Assembly (NCBI GenBank): GCA_002770795.1 | Contig: PCTP01000058.1 | Coordinates: 3,223-10,821 of the forward strand | Length of the DNA: 7,599 bases | Direction: 5' to 3' | DNA from: Gammaproteobacteria bacterium CG22_combo_CG10-13_8_21_14_all_40_8 | GTDB lineage: Bacteria; Pseudomonadota; Gammaproteobacteria; Enterobacterales; GCA-002770795 | Shown here: piece after piece, positions 5,850-7,599 of the stretch | How the letters are laid out: each line of letters opens with the position of its first letter | Numbering within the stretch: position 1 is the stretch's first letter | Notes under the pieces: generated by a model | Databases searched by the model: none | Told to the model about the DNA's origin: nothing | What the model saw: only the letters and a program-made list of their open reading frames with translations | Translations under genes and position numbers: made by a program

Positions 5850-6041
5850 ATGGATTGGTCACTCTTATTAAAGGCATTGGGGTTAATGTTAGTCATTGAG
5901 GGGATCAGCCCTTTTATATCCCCTTTTAGCTGGAAAAAACTCATTCTAAAAATGGCTACAACCCCGAACCATAAATTGCGCATCTACGGATTAATCAGCA
6001 TGCTTGCAGGACTGCTTCTCATCTATGTGGCCCACGCCTAA
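5850..6041 (+). CDS. yjeT: Small inner-membrane protein, DUF2065 family (YjeT-like)
   Basis: The 63-residue product has two hydrophobic segments (about 5-22 and 45-61) around a basic, amphipathic middle with WKKLILKM and a short polar loop. It matches E. coli YjeT in length and in the pattern ALxLxLVxEGxxPxxxPxxWKKxI. The family is widespread in proteobacteria between hflC and purA (often with hisZ, absent here), and its function is not known. Position suggests, but does not prove, a link with HflKC. GGAG (5839-5842) lies 7 bases before ATG 5850. The gene is separated from hflC by 96 bases holding a strong hairpin, so its expression may be lower than that of hflKC. Confidence 0.9.
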   Translation: MDWSLLLKALGLMLVIEGISPFISPFSWKKLILKMATTPNHKLRIYGLISMLAGLLLIYVAHA

Positions 6042-6080
6042 AACAAGGGTTTTACATCAGCATTTTTTGTATGGGAGAAG

Positions 6081-6107
6081 AATTACAGCGTAATTTGTTA
6101 TTTTTTT
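6081..6107 (+). terminator. Possible weak intrinsic terminator after yjeT
   Basis: AATTAC (6081-6086) and GTAATT (6090-6095) form a 6-bp stem with a 3-base loop. A T-rich stretch follows, with seven T at 6101-6107. The stem is AT-rich and the U-run starts several bases late, so termination would be weak at best. Confidence 0.35.
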
Positions 6108-6128
6108 AATCTATTTACAAAAAAAACA

Positions 6129-6157
6129 CTGATATTCGTCGCTGGAAAAGGTAAAAT
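6129..6157 (+). promoter_or_regulatory. Candidate sigma-70 promoter for purA
   Basis: CTGATA (6129-6134, four of six) and TAAAAT (6152-6157, five of six) are 17 bases apart. A transcript would start near 6164 and have a leader of about 47 bases before ATG 6211. I looked for but could not identify a PurR operator in this gap. Confidence 0.45.
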
Positions 6158-6210
6158 GTACGGCTTTCCTGGTGACAACATCAGATCCATTACATTCAAA
6201 GACACTAATC

Positions 6211-7506
6211 ATGGCAAAATCAGTTGTAATTCTTGGCACCCAATGGGGAGACGAAGGTAAAGGTAAAGTCGTCGATCTATTAACAGACAAAGCAAAATAT
6301 GTTGTTCGTTATCAGGGTGGGCATAATGCAGGACATACTCTGGTTCTTGATGGTAAAAAAACCATCCTACACCTGATCCCCTCTGGTGTATTAAGAAAAG
6401 ATGTTAAATGCCTTATCGGCAATGGTGTGGTACTTTCGCCTGAAGCCCTCCTTAAAGAAATGGCTGAATTGGAAGCCAAAGGGATTCCAGTTCGCGAGCG
6501 CCTACAAATCAGTCCTGCCTGTACTTTGATTCTTCCTTATCATGTTGCTCTGGATCAAGCTAGAGAACTTGCACTTGGAGTAAACGCTATTGGCACCACT
6601 GGGCGAGGCATTGGACCCGCTTATGAAGATAAGGCGGCCAGAAGAGGATTAAGATTGGCAGATCTAGCCGATATGGAAAGCTTTGCCAAAAAACTCAAAG
6701 AAGTGTTGGATTATCACAATTTTGTTCTCACTCAATATTTCAAAGTGGACGCCATCGATTTTGATCAGCTTTTAAATGCATGTAAAGGTTATGCGCTAGA
6801 ACTATTACCATTAATTGGTGATATTCCAGAAATATTACATCAAGCTCGTGAAAATAAAGACAATCTGTTATTTGAAGGTGCTCAGGGTTCACTACTCGAC
6901 ATAGATCACGGCACATTTCCCTTTGTGACTTCCTCCAATACAACTGCAGGTGGCACAGCGACTGGTAGTGGTTATGGCCCATTATTCTTGGACTATGTAT
7001 TAGGTATCACTAAAGCCTACACCACTCGCGTCGGTGGGGGTCCTTTCGTCACAGAGCTGAAAGACGCTATAGGAAAACATCTGTCTAGTGTTGGACATGA
7101 AGTGGGTGCCACAACAGGGCGTCAAAGAAGATGTGGTTGGTTAGATGCCGTTGCTTTAAAGCGTGCAGTGAACATCAATAGTGTGACTGGTCTCTGTTTA
7201 ACCAAGTTAGATGTTTTGGATGGACTGGATACGGTGAAGATTTGCACCCAGTATCTTTGTAAAATCCAGGGAGAAATGAATGTACCGCCTCTAGGCGCTT
7301 CCGCATTTGACTCCATTGAACCTCAATATATTGAAATGCCAGGCTGGAAAGAATCTACCGTTGGCGTTCAATCCTTAGATCAGCTGCCACAAGCTGCAAA
7401 AAACTATATTAAAAAAATAGAAGAAGTCACTGGTGTTCCCATTGATATTATTTCAACTGGTCCAGATCGTAACGAAACAATCATTCTTCGCCACCCTTTT
7501 GCATAA
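6211..7506 (+). CDS. purA: Adenylosuccinate synthetase PurA
   Basis: PurA joins IMP and aspartate using GTP to make adenylosuccinate, the first committed step from IMP to AMP, in the cytoplasm as a homodimer. The 431-residue product (E. coli 432) starts MAKSVVILGTQWGDEGKGK, with the catalytic Asp14, and has QGGHNAGHT (35-43) with catalytic His42. The IMP-site loop GTTGRGIGP is at 128-136. The aspartate/substrate loop TTGRQRRCGWLD (301-312) carries Arg304 and Arg306. The guanine-binding TKLD is at 331-334 and STGPDR at 415-420, near the C-terminus. All expected active-site residues are present. ATG 6211 is chosen because it gives the family N-terminus; an upstream in-frame GTG at 6172 would add 13 unmatched residues. 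No good Shine-Dalgarno precedes 6211 (only AAAGA about 10 bases upstream). Its own promoter probably lies at 6129-6157. Confidence 0.98.
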   Translation: MAKSVVILGTQWGDEGKGKVVDLLTDKAKYVVRYQGGHNAGHTLVLDGKKTILHLIPSGVLRKDVKCLIGNGVVLSPEALLKEMAELEAKGIPVRERLQISPACTLILPYHVALDQARELALGVNAIGTTGRGIGPAYEDKAARRGLRLADLADMESFAKKLKEVLDYHNFVLTQYFKVDAIDFDQLLNACKGYALELLPLIGDIPEILHQARENKDNLLFEGAQGSLLDIDHGTFPFVTSSNTTAGGTATGSGYGPLFLDYVLGITKAYTTRVGGGPFVTELKDAIGKHLSSVGHEVGATTGRQRRCGWLDAVALKRAVNINSVTGLCLTKLDVLDGLDTVKICTQYLCKIQGEMNVPPLGASAFDSIEPQYIEMPGWKESTVGVQSLDQLPQAAKNYIKKIEEVTGVPIDIISTGPDRNETIILRHPFA

Positions 7507-7516
7507 TTCCACAGAC

Positions 7517-7563
7517 AGTTGGTGTCGCTAAAAACGACTATTTCGTTTTCAGCGACACCAGCT
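7517..7563 (+). other. 21-bp stem-loop after purA
   Basis: Bases 7517-7537 pair with 7543-7563. The core is GGTGTCGCT with AGCGACACC, plus AAAACGA with TCGTTTT, one A/C mismatch between them and a 5-base loop (CTATT). One G·U pair occurs in the outer part. It starts 10 bases after the purA stop. No T-run follows (CTTCAATCTCTG), so it is not a textbook intrinsic terminator, though its position fits a 3'-end structure for the purA mRNA. Confidence 0.75.
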
Positions 7564-7587
7564 CTTCAATCTCTGTGCTTAGATTTT

Positions 7588-7595
7588 AAGAGGAG
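7588..7595 (+). promoter_or_regulatory. Probable ribosome binding site of a gene starting beyond the window
   Basis: AAGAGGAG is a strong Shine-Dalgarno match four bases from the window end. No start codon with matching spacing is inside the window, so a + strand gene may begin just after it. The gene cannot be identified. Confidence 0.4.
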
Positions 7596-7599
7596 CTGA

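Noticed and set aside
6172..6210. GTG 6172 as purA start
   Set aside because: The added 13 residues do not match the family; the conserved protein begins at ATG 6211.
1..7599. A novel defence, mobile or biosynthetic system
   Set aside because: Every gene belongs to a conserved gammaproteobacterial housekeeping cluster in its usual order; no integrase, transposase, CRISPR-like spacing or unknown gene is present.

Overview
This window is a conserved chromosomal housekeeping cluster from a gammaproteobacterium, with every gene on the + strand: 'mutL (3' part) – miaA – hfq – hflX – hflK – hflC – yjeT (DUF2065) – purA. The order matches the Escherichia coli mutL-miaA-hfq-hflX-hflK-hflC-yjeT-purA region. 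The protein sequences align by memory to the E. coli proteins almost end to end, most strongly for Hfq, HflX, MiaA and PurA. Composition is AT-rich (roughly 40% G+C by eye, not counted). That fits an AT-rich gammaproteobacterium, possibly Legionella/Coxiella-like, but the genus cannot be fixed from this sequence. I see no phage, transposon, CRISPR, toxin-antitoxin or other accessory system, and no RNA gene.

Layout. Positions 1-747 hold the C-terminal part of MutL, cut by the window edge. miaA (737-1675) overlaps its end by 11 bases and starts at TTG. A 217-base gap carries candidate promoters, a palindromic hairpin and an A-rich leader before hfq (1893-2186). A second gap (2187-2400) holds a 14-bp hairpin, a candidate promoter and two adjacent short tandem repeats before hflX (2401-3795), which also seems to start at TTG. 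hflK (3850-4875) and hflC (4872-5753) overlap by ATGA and are translationally coupled. A perfect 14-bp hairpin separates hflC from the small membrane-protein gene yjeT (5850-6041). A 169-base gap with a weak terminator and a candidate promoter precedes purA (6211-7506). A 21-bp hairpin follows purA, and the window ends in what looks like the ribosome binding site of the next gene.

How the genes relate. MutL acts in mismatch repair, MiaA isopentenylates A37 of tRNAs, and Hfq is the sRNA chaperone. HflX is a ribosome-associated GTPase, HflK/HflC form the membrane complex that modulates FtsH, YjeT is a small membrane protein of unknown function, and PurA makes adenylosuccinate. Most of these have no shared pathway; the conserved linkage is probably due to co-transcription.

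The interest lies in the non-coding detail: short tandem repeats (one of them inside mutL), a possible Hfq autoregulatory site at the hfq start, and three long hairpins after hfq, hflC and purA that lack the U-tract of a normal terminator. No convincing undescribed system is present.
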